Below, piece after piece: positions 1 through 7,780 of a stretch of 32,904 nt of DNA. A program made the position numbers and the translations under genes. A model generated the notes under the pieces. The model searched no databases and was not told where the DNA came from. It saw only the letters and a list, made by a program, of their open reading frames with translations. Origin of the DNA: Pseudomonadota bacterium (GTDB lineage: Bacteria > Myxococcota_A > Polyangia > Haliangiales > Haliangiaceae); contig JAPLLF010000233.1 of assembly GCA_026387715.1 (NCBI GenBank), positions 1-32,904 of the forward strand, read 5' to 3'. Position 1 is the first letter of the stretch. Each line of letters begins with the position of its first letter.

Positions 1-1
1 G

Positions 2-76
2 CGCGACCTGCTCGCCGACATCCTGTTCGGGATCATGCGGACCGCCGCGCCGAAGATCTTCACGGGACCGGGTTGA
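2..76 (+). CDS. C-terminal end of a gene that begins upstream of the window
   Basis: The first bases read as 24 residues (RDLLADILFGIMRTAAPKIF and four more) followed by TGA at 74-76, with a hydrophobic, protein-like composition. The start lies outside the window. The piece is too short to assign a family. It sits 48 bp upstream of the next lipoprotein gene on the same strand. Confidence 0.35.
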   Translation, partial: RDLLADILFGIMRTAAPKIFTGPG

Positions 77-124
77 CCGCCTCGTCGATCATCGCGCTCG
101 TCGTGCGACGTGTACGATGGCGGC

Positions 125-1294
125 ATGGCAACCCTGCGATGCTGCGCCCTGACCTTGCTCGCGCTCACCGGCTGCGGCGACGACATGGCCTCGCCGATCG
201 ACGGTCGTACTGGCATCGATGGCAGGAGCGACGGCGTCGCCGGTTCGATGCGCTTCGTGCTCGGCGGGACGGCGCCGATCCAGGCGGTCGCGCGGCGGAC
301 CGGGCCCAGCGCGCTGGCGCCAGGGGATGGCTACATCGTCAGCCCGCGGCAGGCGAAGATCCGGTTTGCCGCCGTCGCGTTCCGCCAGGCCGATGGCTCC
401 AAGCTCGGGGGTGGCGATGTCCCGTTGACGGATTGCGTCGTGACCTACGATCGCGCGATGCCGTCGGGGTCGACGCTGCTCGACTGCCCGATCACGATGC
501 CGGTCGGCGAGGTCGCGTCGCTCGACCTGGCGTTCGACAAGGCGATGGAGCTGCTCGTCAGCGACGGGATCGCCGGGATCTACAGCGATCCGGCGGTCCC
601 CTCGAAGTACGCCACGACCCCGCCCGTGGGTGGTGCCGGGTTCGTGCCGTACACCGTGACGATCGGCGGGCCCGAGCCGACGCGCGCGACGCCGATCGTG
701 TTCGCGTCCCCGATCACGATCGCCGCAGGCTCCACGCCGACGCTGGCCGTCACCACCGACATGATCCAGACGTTCCAGCTCGTGGTCGATGCGGGTGGCA
801 CGACGCTGACGGCGTCACCCGGCAACGATCCGATCGCGGTGTTCGGCGGGCTGTCCCCCGGGAGCTCGCACTTCCTCAGCAACGCGTCGCAGATCGAGTC
901 GTACCGGATCGGGAGCGTGAACAACTTCCGATCGATGCGCGTGTTCTACGACGCCGACGCCAGGCCGCTGTTCATGATGTCGCCGGTCACGTGCGGCGTC
1001 GGCGCGGGCATGGGCGTGTGGGCGACGGGGACGTTCGGTCCAGGCAACGTGGGTGGGCGCCTCGGCACCGACGTCGCCCACCAGACCGGGTGGGCGCAGG
1101 TCGCGCCGGGCGGCAGCTCCTACGATGCGTACTACGTGATGGCGGAGCCCGTGGCGCTCGGCGACACCACGATGGTGAAGTGCCAGGCGACCACGACGCC
1201 TCCGATGCCCGCCGACGGGATGACCTACGCCTCCGGAGCGCCGGATATCGCGACGCCCGACGCCGTCACGCCGCTGACGCTGCTGGCGAAGTAG
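125..1294 (+). CDS. Putative lipoprotein of unknown function
   Basis: The 389-residue product starts MATLRCCALTLLALTGCGDD, a short basic and hydrophobic signal peptide ending in a lipobox (LTGC), so it should be lipidated at Cys17 and held at the cell envelope. I chose the ATG at 125 over one 15 bases upstream because it puts the lipobox at the usual distance. The mature part is rich in Gly, Ala, Pro and Thr, as in secreted beta-rich proteins, and contains a few Cys. No catalytic motif or named domain was recognised. It is followed after 13 bp by a second small lipoprotein gene on the same strand, so the two are probably co-transcribed. Confidence 0.8.
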   Translation: MATLRCCALTLLALTGCGDDMASPIDGRTGIDGRSDGVAGSMRFVLGGTAPIQAVARRTGPSALAPGDGYIVSPRQAKIRFAAVAFRQADGSKLGGGDVPLTDCVVTYDRAMPSGSTLLDCPITMPVGEVASLDLAFDKAMELLVSDGIAGIYSDPAVPSKYATTPPVGGAGFVPYTVTIGGPEPTRATPIVFASPITIAAGSTPTLAVTTDMIQTFQLVVDAGGTTLTASPGNDPIAVFGGLSPGSSHFLSNASQIESYRIGSVNNFRSMRVFYDADARPLFMMSPVTCGVGAGMGVWATGTFGPGNVGGRLGTDVAHQTGWAQVAPGGSSYDAYYVMAEPVALGDTTMVKCQATTTPPMPADGMTYASGAPDIATPDAVTPLTLLAK

Positions 1295-1307
1295 CTATCA
1301 TCACCCG

Positions 1308-1637
1308 ATGTCGACACCTCCGTTCGAGTCGTCTCGTCGCTTGATGGTGCTCGCGTTGCTGGTCGGCGCCTGCCACAGCGACAACATCGGCCTCGTGCCC
1401 GCGGAGACGCGCGCGATGGCCGAGCGCGTGCGGGCCACGATCGAGGCGGCGCACCTGGACGCCACGGTCAGCGTCCGGGATCCGGACACCCTCGCGGTGC
1501 AGAGCGCCGACACGTTGCTGCGGATCGACCTGGTCAACCTGCGCGCGCCCTGCGCGAAGAGTGAGGTCGACTGCGACGCCGCGCTCGCCAAGATCACGAC
1601 CGCGTTGACCAGGGCCGCGGCGCGATCGGCGCGCTGA
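1308..1637 (+). CDS. Small putative lipoprotein
   Basis: The 109-residue product has an N-terminal hydrophobic stretch ending LALLVGAC, a good lipobox with the lipidated Cys near residue 22. The mature part is a short alpha/beta domain with two further Cys (APCAKSEVDC) that could form a disulfide. No family was recognised. It starts 13 bp after the preceding lipoprotein gene, which suggests an operon. Its stop at 1635-1637 abuts the stop of the minus-strand kinase fragment at 1638, so the two genes converge tail to tail with no spacer. Confidence 0.72.
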   Translation: MSTPPFESSRRLMVLALLVGACHSDNIGLVPAETRAMAERVRATIEAAHLDATVSVRDPDTLAVQSADTLLRIDLVNLRAPCAKSEVDCDAALAKITTALTRAAARSAR

Positions 1638-3348
1638 TCAGGGCGTCGCGACCGTCATGTTGGTGTGCTCGTGGATCCAGGTCGCCAGCGCCGGGCCGAC
1701 CGGCGGTGGCGGCGGGATGGCCAGGGGCCAGAGCCGGAGGTGGTCGTCATCGCTCGTCGAGATCACCATCGCGCCATCGGGCGTGAACGCGACGGTCTTG
1801 ACCGCCGCGCGATGACCGTGGAACGCGCGCGGCGCGCCTCCGGTGATCGGCCAGACCCGCACCACGCGATCGATGCCCGCGGCCGCCACGAGCGCGCCGT
1901 CACCGGACAGCGCGAGGCCCTTCACCCCGGACTCGTTGCCGAGCAGCTCGAGCGGCGGGCCGTCGAGGGGCGTCACGCGCACCACGCGATCGCCGCCGGC
2001 CGAGACGAGCCGCGTGCCGTCGCCGCTCCACACCAGATCCCGGACGATGTCGTCGTGGGCGGTGAGGCGACGTCCCTGCCGCGTGGCGATCGTCCACACG
2101 ATCACCTGGCCGTCCTCGCCGCCGGTCGCGAGCAGCGTGCCGTCGGGGGACAGCGCGAGCACGCGCACGGCGGCGGTGTGCAGCTTCGTCGCGCTCGAGC
2201 GCGGCTTGCCCCCGCTGGCATCGACCGTCACGAGGCGACCATCGCCCGTGCCGGCCCACAGCTGCTTGCCGTCGGCGGCCCACGCGACCGGCCACAGCCG
2301 GTACGCGTCCTCGAGCACGACCTGGCCGATGCCCGTCGAGGTCGACCACACCCGCAGCGTGCCGTCCTCGCTCGTCGACGCGACGCTCGTCGCGTCGGGC
2401 GCGAACGCGAGCCCGCGCACGGCGCCGGTGTGGCCGGTCAGCAGCCGGGAGGTGCTCGCCTCGAGATCCCACAGCCGGATCGTGCGGTCGGTGCCACCGG
2501 ACGCGAGCCACCGCCGATCGCGCGAGATCGCGAGCGTCTCGACCGGGCCGACGTGCGCGCCGAGATCGTCGCCGCGCCGCGTGTCGAGGTGCCACGCCCA
2601 CACGTGGCCGTCGTCGCTGCCGGTGAACGCCCGGCCCGGTCCGCCGAGCACGAGGTGCTCGAGGTCGTCGCGCGGGCCCGCGAGCTCGAAGCCGACCCCA
2701 CGCGCGGCCGCGCGCACCGCGAGCGCATGGACGTCGGCCCGGGCGAGGCCGTTGCCGGACAGCCGCTCGAGCCAGGCGAACGCCAGCGAAGGATCGTCGT
2801 CGAGCACGCGCCGCGCCTGGCCGGACACCAGGAGGTCGCTGTTCTCCTCCACGAGCGCGAGGTTGCGCTCGGCGATCCGGGCGTTGGCCTCGGCGCGGGT
2901 GCGCTCGTGCATGATCCCGCGGACGCCGAGCACGAGCAGCACCGCGAGCACGACGACGGCGCTCGCCGCCACCGCGATCGGCGTGCGGTGGCGGCGCAGC
3001 CAGCGCCGGAGCAGCGCGCCCATCGTGTACTCGTGACGGCGCACGAGCTGACCGGCGGCGTACCGGCGGAGCTCGTCGGCGAGCTCCTTGGCCGTCGCGT
3101 AGCGGTCGCCGCGCTCGAACGCCATCGCGTGCTCGACGATGGTCACCAGCTCGGGCGGCGTGGACGGCTCGCGCTCGCGCAAGGGCACGATCACGCCGGC
3201 GCCGGCGTCCGCGAGTACGTGTGCGCCGGAGATGGGCGGCGCGCCGGACAGCACCGTGTAGAGGATGGCGCCGATCGCGTACACATCGCTGCGCGGATCG
3301 GCCGGCTCGCCGCGCGCCTGCTCGGGTGGCATGTACGCCGGCGTGCCC
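1638..3348 (-). pseudogene. C-terminal part of Ser/Thr kinase-WD40 protein, cut off by the element
   Basis: Read from 3348 downwards this encodes the end of the kinase activation segment ([13 protein letters not shown]), the kinase C-lobe ([16 protein letters not shown]), a single membrane-spanning helix (about [18 protein letters not shown]), a short coiled stretch and eight WD40-like blades with motifs such as [19 protein letters not shown] and DRVVRVWPI. The ATP-binding lobe and catalytic loop are missing here and lie about 14.3 kb away at 17668-18381. In the integrated state a TAG from the element lies in frame six codons upstream of the ATG at 3332, so only internal initiation at that ATG could make a 564-residue fragment. 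Such a fragment could not be an active kinase but might still form a membrane-anchored propeller. Confidence 0.92.
3339..3348 (+). other. Left attachment core (10-bp direct repeat)
   Basis: CGGCGTGCCC here is identical to 17668-17677, and the bases on both sides differ, so the identity is exactly 10 bp. On the kinase strand it encodes Gly-Thr-Pro of the activation segment. The element starts at 3349 with an arm (CAGTTTGGGTA, 3356-3366) that is nearly the inverse of the arm at the right end (TACCCAAAGTG, 17650-17660). Confidence 0.9.
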
Positions 3349-3422
3349 GGCTACACAGTTTGGGTATGGGCAGGTGATCCCGTTCCGGATCCGCACAAGC
3401 ATCAGCAAGACCGAGGGAAAGC

Positions 3423-4079
3423 GTGGCAAGGCCGCGGCAAAGAAGTAAGGCCGCTACGGGATCGGTCACGCCTGAGGTCACGAACCGGCCCGAGCCCAGC
3501 CCGGAGTTGAAGCTGGTGTTGAAGCCGGCCGCAGTCTCGGGAAAAAGGCAGGCCAACGTCGAACCGGCGCTGCCCGTTGCCGATCTGGTTGAGCGGGTCC
3601 GCGACTGCTACCGGCGCGAGCTGCGGCTCCGGCGGGTCACGCGGGCCACCAAGGACGCTACCGATGTCGCCCTTCTGGAAGCCGTATACGCCAAGGTCGA
3701 GTACGAGCGCCTGGTCCGTGCTGTCGTTCCACCCGCAACCGATGGCGACGAGATTCCTCGCATCCGAAAGCTCCGGCAGCGGATCGCCGCGCGGTTCAGA
3801 AAGCGTGTCGAGCGCGTGACCAAACGTCACGCGTCTCTTCACGCCGAACGCGATCGACCGTTGCCCAACACGACGCCCGAGGCCAACGATACGGTCATGC
3901 AAGACCAACGCAGGCCGCTGTACATCAAGGAGACGTTTTTTTCGGAGTCTGTTTTACCGGCCGACGTCCGGCCGGTGCACGACGACGACGACGAGGACGA
4001 CGACGAACCGGTGGCCCAAGGGCCGGATCTCGGCGACGTCGAGGACGACGACGAGGACGACGACGAGTTCGAGGAGTAG
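3423..4079 (+). CDS. Element protein with a basic core and a strongly acidic tail
   Basis: The 218-residue product starts at GTG 3423 after a GAGGG ribosome site. Residues about 50-140 are helical and Arg/Lys-rich. The last 35 residues are almost only Asp and Glu in two blocks (DDDDEDDDE and DDDEDDDEFEE). Acidic tails of this kind are known in DNA mimics and histone chaperone-like proteins, but no family was recognised and the role is open. In the excised circle its start codon lies 26 bases before the stop of the integrase, so the two would be translationally coupled. Integration breaks that link. It is followed without a gap by the next gene (TAG then ATG). Confidence 0.72.
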   Translation: MARPRQRSKAATGSVTPEVTNRPEPSPELKLVLKPAAVSGKRQANVEPALPVADLVERVRDCYRRELRLRRVTRATKDATDVALLEAVYAKVEYERLVRAVVPPATDGDEIPRIRKLRQRIAARFRKRVERVTKRHASLHAERDRPLPNTTPEANDTVMQDQRRPLYIKETFFSESVLPADVRPVHDDDDEDDDEPVAQGPDLGDVEDDDEDDDEFEE

Positions 4080-4382
4080 ATGAAGCGCGACGAGCCATCG
4101 GCAACTGAACGCCTGCTGTCGTCCGTGACGAACAAGCCGGTAAGGTCAGGTCGAAGTGGCTGGCTCCTTCGGGTCGCCCGGCAGCAGGCCGAGATCGGCG
4201 CGAGGACGCTCGCCGCTGGGCGGTGCAACCTCGGGTCGATGCTCGGCGCCCGCGCAGCACTCGCCCGCGCCGAAGATGCCGGTGCATCGGCGTCGGACGT
4301 CGTCAAGGCACGCCGCGAGATCGACAAGCTCGAAGCGACGTTCACGGGCGTCTGCATCGTCCCGCGTCCCCGAGGTCGGTGA
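4080..4382 (+). CDS. Small helical element protein of unknown function
   Basis: The 100-residue product starts at the ATG directly after the preceding stop, with GAGGAG just upstream as ribosome site. The middle is helical and Ala/Arg-rich (GARAALARAEDAGASASDVV, then KARREIDKLEATF). No motif was recognised. Its TGA overlaps the GTG start of the next gene (GTGA at 4379-4382), which shows that it belongs to the same translationally coupled run. Confidence 0.65.
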   Translation: MKRDEPSATERLLSSVTNKPVRSGRSGWLLRVARQQAEIGARTLAAGRCNLGSMLGARAALARAEDAGASASDVVKARREIDKLEATFTGVCIVPRPRGR

Positions 4383-4798
4383 ACGTGCGGCCCCGAGGTC
4401 GCTACCGTTCACACGCGTCGATCCGCGCAGACGCCATCATCCGCGGCTCCGAGGGCGTCGCCAAACGAGACCCGCCGGTCAGCACGGCTTCATTGAGCGT
4501 GATCTCGCCTGAGATGGCGCTCCAAGTTGCAGGCTACCGACGACCGCGCGGACCATGCGTGTGCACGTCGAGCGCGATCGGTGACTACTGCGGCCGGACG
4601 ATCGCAGTGACGATCGACCTGCCGAGCAGCGGCTGCAAACCGGTATCAGTCAACGCGATCGTCGCCCCGATCCCAACGGCGATCGGCGACGTCATCGTCG
4701 GGTACGACTATCTCCGGCGTGCGAAGCCGGTCGTCAGCTTCCCGGGCGGTGGGCGGATCAAAGTCTCATGTCGACGAGATCGTCGAAGGCGGCGATGA
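4379..4798 (+). CDS. Possible degenerate retropepsin-like protein
   Basis: The 139-residue product starts at GTG 4379, overlapping the previous stop as GTGA. The segment STASLSVISPEMALQVAGY resembles the region after the catalytic Asp in retropepsin-like aspartic proteases (usual form D-T/S-G-A-S then SVIS), and DVIVGYDYLRRAKPVVSF resembles their C-terminal ILG-D-x-LRR element. The catalytic Asp itself is not seen: VSTAS stands where VDTGAS would be expected. If the resemblance is real the protein is either inactive or has been altered by a small deletion. The C-terminus is basic (CRRDRRRRR). It is followed by the next gene through an ATGA overlap. Confidence 0.6.
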   Translation: MNVRPRGRYRSHASIRADAIIRGSEGVAKRDPPVSTASLSVISPEMALQVAGYRRPRGPCVCTSSAIGDYCGRTIAVTIDLPSSGCKPVSVNAIVAPIPTAIGDVIVGYDYLRRAKPVVSFPGGGRIKVSCRRDRRRRR

Positions 4799-5184
4799 AG
4801 CGCAGAGAGTCTCAACGGCGGCGCCCGTCACCCCGTCACCATCTCCGGGCTGGCGGGCGCTGCCGTGTTGTCGATGATCGCGGTTGCGATCTCGCGCTCG
4901 ACGGCATCGATGGGGTGCGCGTCCCGGGTGCGGTAGCGGATTGCCTACGGACTTCGATTCGGGCCGAGACGCAGCATGCAGACGCCCTGGCCCAAGCTCG
5001 CCGCGACATCCTTGGCTGTATCCAACAGGCCAGGGCCGCTGGAGCGTCCTTCACCTCGATCGCGGCATCGATCGTGCCTGCGACGGGTCGGATCCGGGAC
5101 ACGATCGCCGCGCGCCGCCGGGCGGCCAACGCCCTCGCGTGCCGGGTTCATGCGGCGCGTCAGCGTCAACGCCGTCAAGACTGA
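4795..5184 (+). CDS. Small basic element protein, possible helix-turn-helix
   Basis: I start this gene at the ATG at 4795, which overlaps the previous TGA as ATGA and has GAAGG eight bases upstream; another ATG in frame lies at 4768. The 129-residue product begins with an Arg-rich segment. Its C-terminal half (ARRDILGCIQQARAAGASFT, then SIAASIV) looks like the recognition region of small helix-turn-helix proteins, which often read ARAAGxSxxxIAxxL. It is the last gene of the tightly overlapped run that starts at 3423. Function unknown. Confidence 0.6.
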   Translation: MKRRESQRRRPSPRHHLRAGGRCRVVDDRGCDLALDGIDGVRVPGAVADCLRTSIRAETQHADALAQARRDILGCIQQARAAGASFTSIAASIVPATGRIRDTIAARRRAANALACRVHAARQRQRRQD

Positions 5185-5298
5185 TCTCGCAACCGAGTGC
5201 GTCAGTCTCTGAGGGCGCCCCATGAGAACCGTCGCTGCGGTGACGTCTCGTCGCAGTGACGACCTTGAACTTGTGGTCGCCCTCCGCAAGATCGCCCC

Positions 5299-5604
5299 AT
5301 GAACAAGCGCCAGTCGAAGCGCCGCATCAAGGTCGATCCCATCGACGAGCCCGATCCACTGTTCGCGTTCGACGAACTGCGATCTCGCGTTGCGGACCTT
5401 GAAGCACTGGCCCACGCAGCCGAGCAGATCGTGTTGCCGTGGATCGCCGACCGCGAGAAACGTCGCGAGATGGGAAGGCTCGGGTACTACGTGACGGCCA
5501 TGGCCTGGCTGTCGCGTTCAACGGTCTACGACGCGGAGCGGACAGCGGCGAAGTTGATGAAACTCAGAACACGCCCGCCGATGGCGAGTGGCCGTCGGCG
5601 GTAG
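5299..5604 (+). CDS. Small element protein of unknown function
   Basis: The 101-residue product starts MNKRQSKRRIKVDPIDEPDP and has two predicted helical stretches (FDELRSRVADLEALAHAAEQ and a second around STVYDAERTAAKLMKL). No clear ribosome site precedes the ATG. It is separated by 114 bp from the previous gene, so it may have its own promoter. No family recognised. The following 268 bp up to the DGR target gene contain no convincing gene. Confidence 0.5.
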   Translation: MNKRQSKRRIKVDPIDEPDPLFAFDELRSRVADLEALAHAAEQIVLPWIADREKRREMGRLGYYVTAMAWLSRSTVYDAERTAAKLMKLRTRPPMASGRRR

Positions 5605-5872
5605 GTCCATCGCGGGCGGTCACATCTGTCACCACCTGCTGCGACCGCCACGTCTCGCAGGGTGCTTGCCTGGGGCCGCTCATCTTCAGATGCTGCGAGC
5701 GAGGGCGGGGCTGGGCGACGTGACCGAGACACGTGCCGGCGCCGCCACCCGTTCGCGGCCAGCCCGCGGGCTCGGGTGTGGGAAATGAAGCGTCGGTGCC
5801 GCCGAGCACGTTCGCTGCCCGGCCCGAGGCGCTCGGCTGTACTGGCCGTCCCTTCACGGGTACCATCGGAAA

Positions 5873-6928
5873 GTGGGCAAGGCCTGGGTGCTCGTCTGGT
5901 TGCTGGTGCCCGGGTGCGGGCGCATCGGGTTTGATGTCGTGAGCGCGACGGGGGACGCCGTCGACGGCGACGGCACCGGCAGCGATGGACCGTTCGGCGA
6001 CGGACCACCCGCGGTGAGCTGCGGGACACTGGCGTCGACCTGCGGTCCGACGGGAACGTCGCCTTGCTGCGAGAGCCCGGTGGTGACGGGCGGGACCTAC
6101 GCGCGCAGCTACGACGTCTCAGGCGACGGGATGTACCCGGACAATAGCTACGGCGCGACGGTGAGCACGTTCCGGCTGGACAAGTACGAAATCACGGTCG
6201 GGCGGTTCCGGCAGTTCGTGGTGGCCGGACGAGGAACACAGGCGAACCCGCCGCTCCTGAACGCGGGCGCCCGAACCCTGAACGGGACGGCGAACCAAGG
6301 CGGCTGGGACCCGAGCTGGAACGGAAGCCTCGCCGTCGACATGGCCGCGCTCGTCGCGGCGGTCAAGTGCAATGCGACGTACCAGACGTGGACGGATACG
6401 CCGGGCGGCAACGAGAGCCGTCCGATGAACTGCATCACCTGGTACGAGGCGCTGGCGTTCTGCGCGTGGGACGGCGGCTTCGTGCCGACCGAGGCCGAGT
6501 GGAACTACGCGGCGAGCGGCGGCGACCAGCGCGCGTATCCGTGGTCGAGCCCTGCGGGGTTTCTGGGCATCGACGACACGCGGGCGAGCTACTACGTGGA
6601 TGCCACGAAGCAGTGCTTCGGCGACGGCGTGAACGGCTGCGCGCTCACCGACCTCGTTCCCGTCGGCAGCAAGCCCGCGGGCGACGGGCGATGGGGCCAG
6701 TCGGACCTGGGCGGCAACGTTTGGGAATGGGTGCTCGACTGGTACGCGAGCCCGTACCCGCAGAATCCGTGCACCGACTGCGCGAACCTCACACCAGCCT
6801 CGAGCCGGGTCGTCCGCGGCGGGAGCTTCCTCAATGATGCGTCCTTCCTGCGGGCGGGCGACCGCCTCAGCGGTGATGCGACGTATCGCAACTACGTCAT
6901 CGGGCTCCGGTGCGCGAGGACTCCGTGA
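5873..6928 (+). CDS. DGR target: variable FGE-fold (C-type lectin-like) surface lipoprotein
   Basis: The 351-residue product starts at GTG 5873 with the signal peptide VLVWLLVPGC, giving a lipidated Cys at residue 15, so it should be displayed on the envelope. A Gly/Asp-rich linker and a Cys cluster (CGTLASTCGPTG) lead into a formylglycine-generating-enzyme/SUMF1 domain with the family signatures DKYEITVGRF, CITWYEALAFCAWDGGFVPT, GGNVWEW and VVRGGSF. The last 43 residues (309-351) lie in the variable repeat, which is where DGR target proteins of this fold (for example Treponema TvpA) carry their diversified binding face. Fifteen residues there differ from what the template would encode, mostly Asn in the template. 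It is probably a ligand-binding protein rather than an enzyme; the ligand is unknown. Confidence 0.93.
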   Translation: MGKAWVLVWLLVPGCGRIGFDVVSATGDAVDGDGTGSDGPFGDGPPAVSCGTLASTCGPTGTSPCCESPVVTGGTYARSYDVSGDGMYPDNSYGATVSTFRLDKYEITVGRFRQFVVAGRGTQANPPLLNAGARTLNGTANQGGWDPSWNGSLAVDMAALVAAVKCNATYQTWTDTPGGNESRPMNCITWYEALAFCAWDGGFVPTEAEWNYAASGGDQRAYPWSSPAGFLGIDDTRASYYVDATKQCFGDGVNGCALTDLVPVGSKPAGDGRWGQSDLGGNVWEWVLDWYASPYPQNPCTDCANLTPASSRVVRGGSFLNDASFLRAGDRLSGDATYRNYVIGLRCARTP

Positions 6929-6950
6929 ACGTCGACGCCTGAGGTTCGCG
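6781..6950 (+). repeat. 11-bp inverted repeat flanking the VR
   Basis: CGCGAACCTCA (6781-6791) and TGAGGTTCGCG (6940-6950) are perfect reverse complements and enclose the VR on both sides. DGRs often have a hairpin or cruciform just past the VR that aids target recognition, but those have short loops. Here the arms are about 150 bp apart, so the role is uncertain and chance in GC-rich DNA is possible. Confidence 0.4.
6797..6921 (+). repeat. DGR variable repeat (VR)
   Basis: These 125 bases align without gaps to 7472-7596 (offset 675). There are 19 mismatches and every one lies at an adenine of the template: A to G, T or C. The other 16 template adenines and all 90 non-adenine positions are identical. 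The 3' end, 6899-6917, is a 19-base identical GC-rich stretch, the expected site where mutagenic homing begins. The VR ends seven bases before the end of the target gene. Confidence 0.96.
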
Positions 6951-6974
6951 GTCTCGTGAGCCCATCACCTTCCC

Positions 6975-7002
6975 TTGACCCTTTACACTTTTTCCCTTTA
7001 CA
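6975..7002 (+). promoter_or_regulatory. Possible promoter and pyrimidine tract ahead of avd
   Basis: The short gap between the target gene and avd holds an unusually AT- and pyrimidine-rich stretch with a TTGACC box at 6975 and two copies of CCCTTTACA (6979-6987 and 6994-7002) 15 bases apart. TTGACC with TTTACA 16 bases later resembles a weak sigma-70-type promoter. It would drive avd and the template RNA. The AGGAG ribosome site of avd follows directly. Confidence 0.35.
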
Positions 7003-7011
7003 GGAGCGGTC

Positions 7012-7428
7012 GTGGTCGAGCAGAAGGTTGACGTTGAGGATCCGGAACCATCCGGCCGCGTAGCGGCCGTCGGCCGAAAACCGCGCGCCACCGCACCGCC
7101 CGTCATCGCGGTGCGCATGGAAGCGCTCCTCGCCTGGGTCGTCGAGCGCGTCGCAAAGTTCCCGCGCGAGCACAAGTTCACCGTCGGTGACCGGCTGGTC
7201 GAGACGTGCCTCGACGTCACGTGCCACCTGCTCGACGCCGCATACCGGCGCGACAAGCAGGCCGACCAAGCCGCCGCGCAGCGCGGCCTCGTCCGCGCCC
7301 GCGTGCTGGTCCGGCTCGCGCGGACGCTGCGTTGCGTGTCCGATGCGCAGCACCTGCACTTCGCGACCGAGAGCGACGAGGTCGGTCGCATGCTCGGCGG
7401 CTGGCAACGCGCCTCGATGCCGAAGTAG
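7012..7428 (+). CDS. avd: DGR accessory variability protein (Avd, four-helix bundle)
   Basis: The 138-residue product starts at GTG 7012 after AGGAG. After a 35-residue tail it forms a helical domain with the sequence style of Avd/S23-type four-helix bundles: EALLAWVVERVAKFPREHKF, then GDRLVETCLDVTCHLLDAAY, an Arg/Lys-rich third helix, and a final helix with LRCVSDAQHLHFATE. Avd proteins form a basic pentameric barrel that binds the reverse transcriptase and the template RNA and are needed for cDNA synthesis. Position agrees: it lies between the VR-bearing target gene and the template repeat. Its 3' end is expected to be part of the RNA used for priming. Confidence 0.88.
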   Translation: MVEQKVDVEDPEPSGRVAAVGRKPRATAPPVIAVRMEALLAWVVERVAKFPREHKFTVGDRLVETCLDVTCHLLDAAYRRDKQADQAAAQRGLVRARVLVRLARTLRCVSDAQHLHFATESDEVGRMLGGWQRASMPK

Positions 7429-7471
7429 ACTAACCGAGCCGGTGCTCGTTCGGGCCGGTGGCGTTGCAAGG

Positions 7472-7596
7472 GACACGAACCGGGTCATCCGCGGCGGGAG
7501 CTTCAACAATGATGCGACCAACCTGCGGGCGGGCAACCGCAACAACGATGATGCGACGAATCGCAACAACAACATCGGGCTCCGGTGCGCGAAGAC
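7472..7596 (+). repeat. DGR template repeat (TR)
   Basis: This non-coding copy matches the VR 675 bases upstream except at 19 adenines. Read in the VR frame it contains 11 Asn codons (AAC or AAT), the classic DGR template design, because randomising the two adenines of AAC gives many amino acids and no stop codon. It has 35 adenines in 125 bases. It lies 43 bp after avd on the same strand as the VR. Confidence 0.96.
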
Positions 7597-7780
7597 CGTG
7601 GGAATTTCTCCTCGCGAGGACATCCAGAGCTGCTGCGATTACGGTCGTAGCGGGCGTGATGCTCCACAGTCCACCCTCGCGACGCCGCGCCTCGGTCGTA
7701 TAGAGGCGCGACCACTGCCCGCGGCACACCACCGCGGGACCCTCTCGGGGCGAACCGTTCAGCGGTCGGCCCGAGAGGAC
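7597..7780 (+). ncRNA. Putative DGR RNA spacer with two adjacent hairpins
   Basis: The 184 bases after the TR hold no gene. Two hairpins lie next to each other: CCCGCGG (7718-7724) with CCGCGGG (7732-7738), loop seven bases, and CCTCTCGGG (7741-7749) with CCCGAGAGG (7770-7778), with a further small stem inside. In the Bordetella phage DGR the spacer just past the TR is structured and needed for cDNA priming, so these hairpins may belong to the template RNA. They may also separate the convergent TR and reverse-transcriptase transcripts; no T-run follows, so they are not standard intrinsic terminators. Confidence 0.55.

Noticed and set aside
3979-4070. GAC/GAG repeats as a possible CRISPR or iteron array
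   Set aside because: They are in frame inside a gene and have no spacers; they simply encode the acidic tail.
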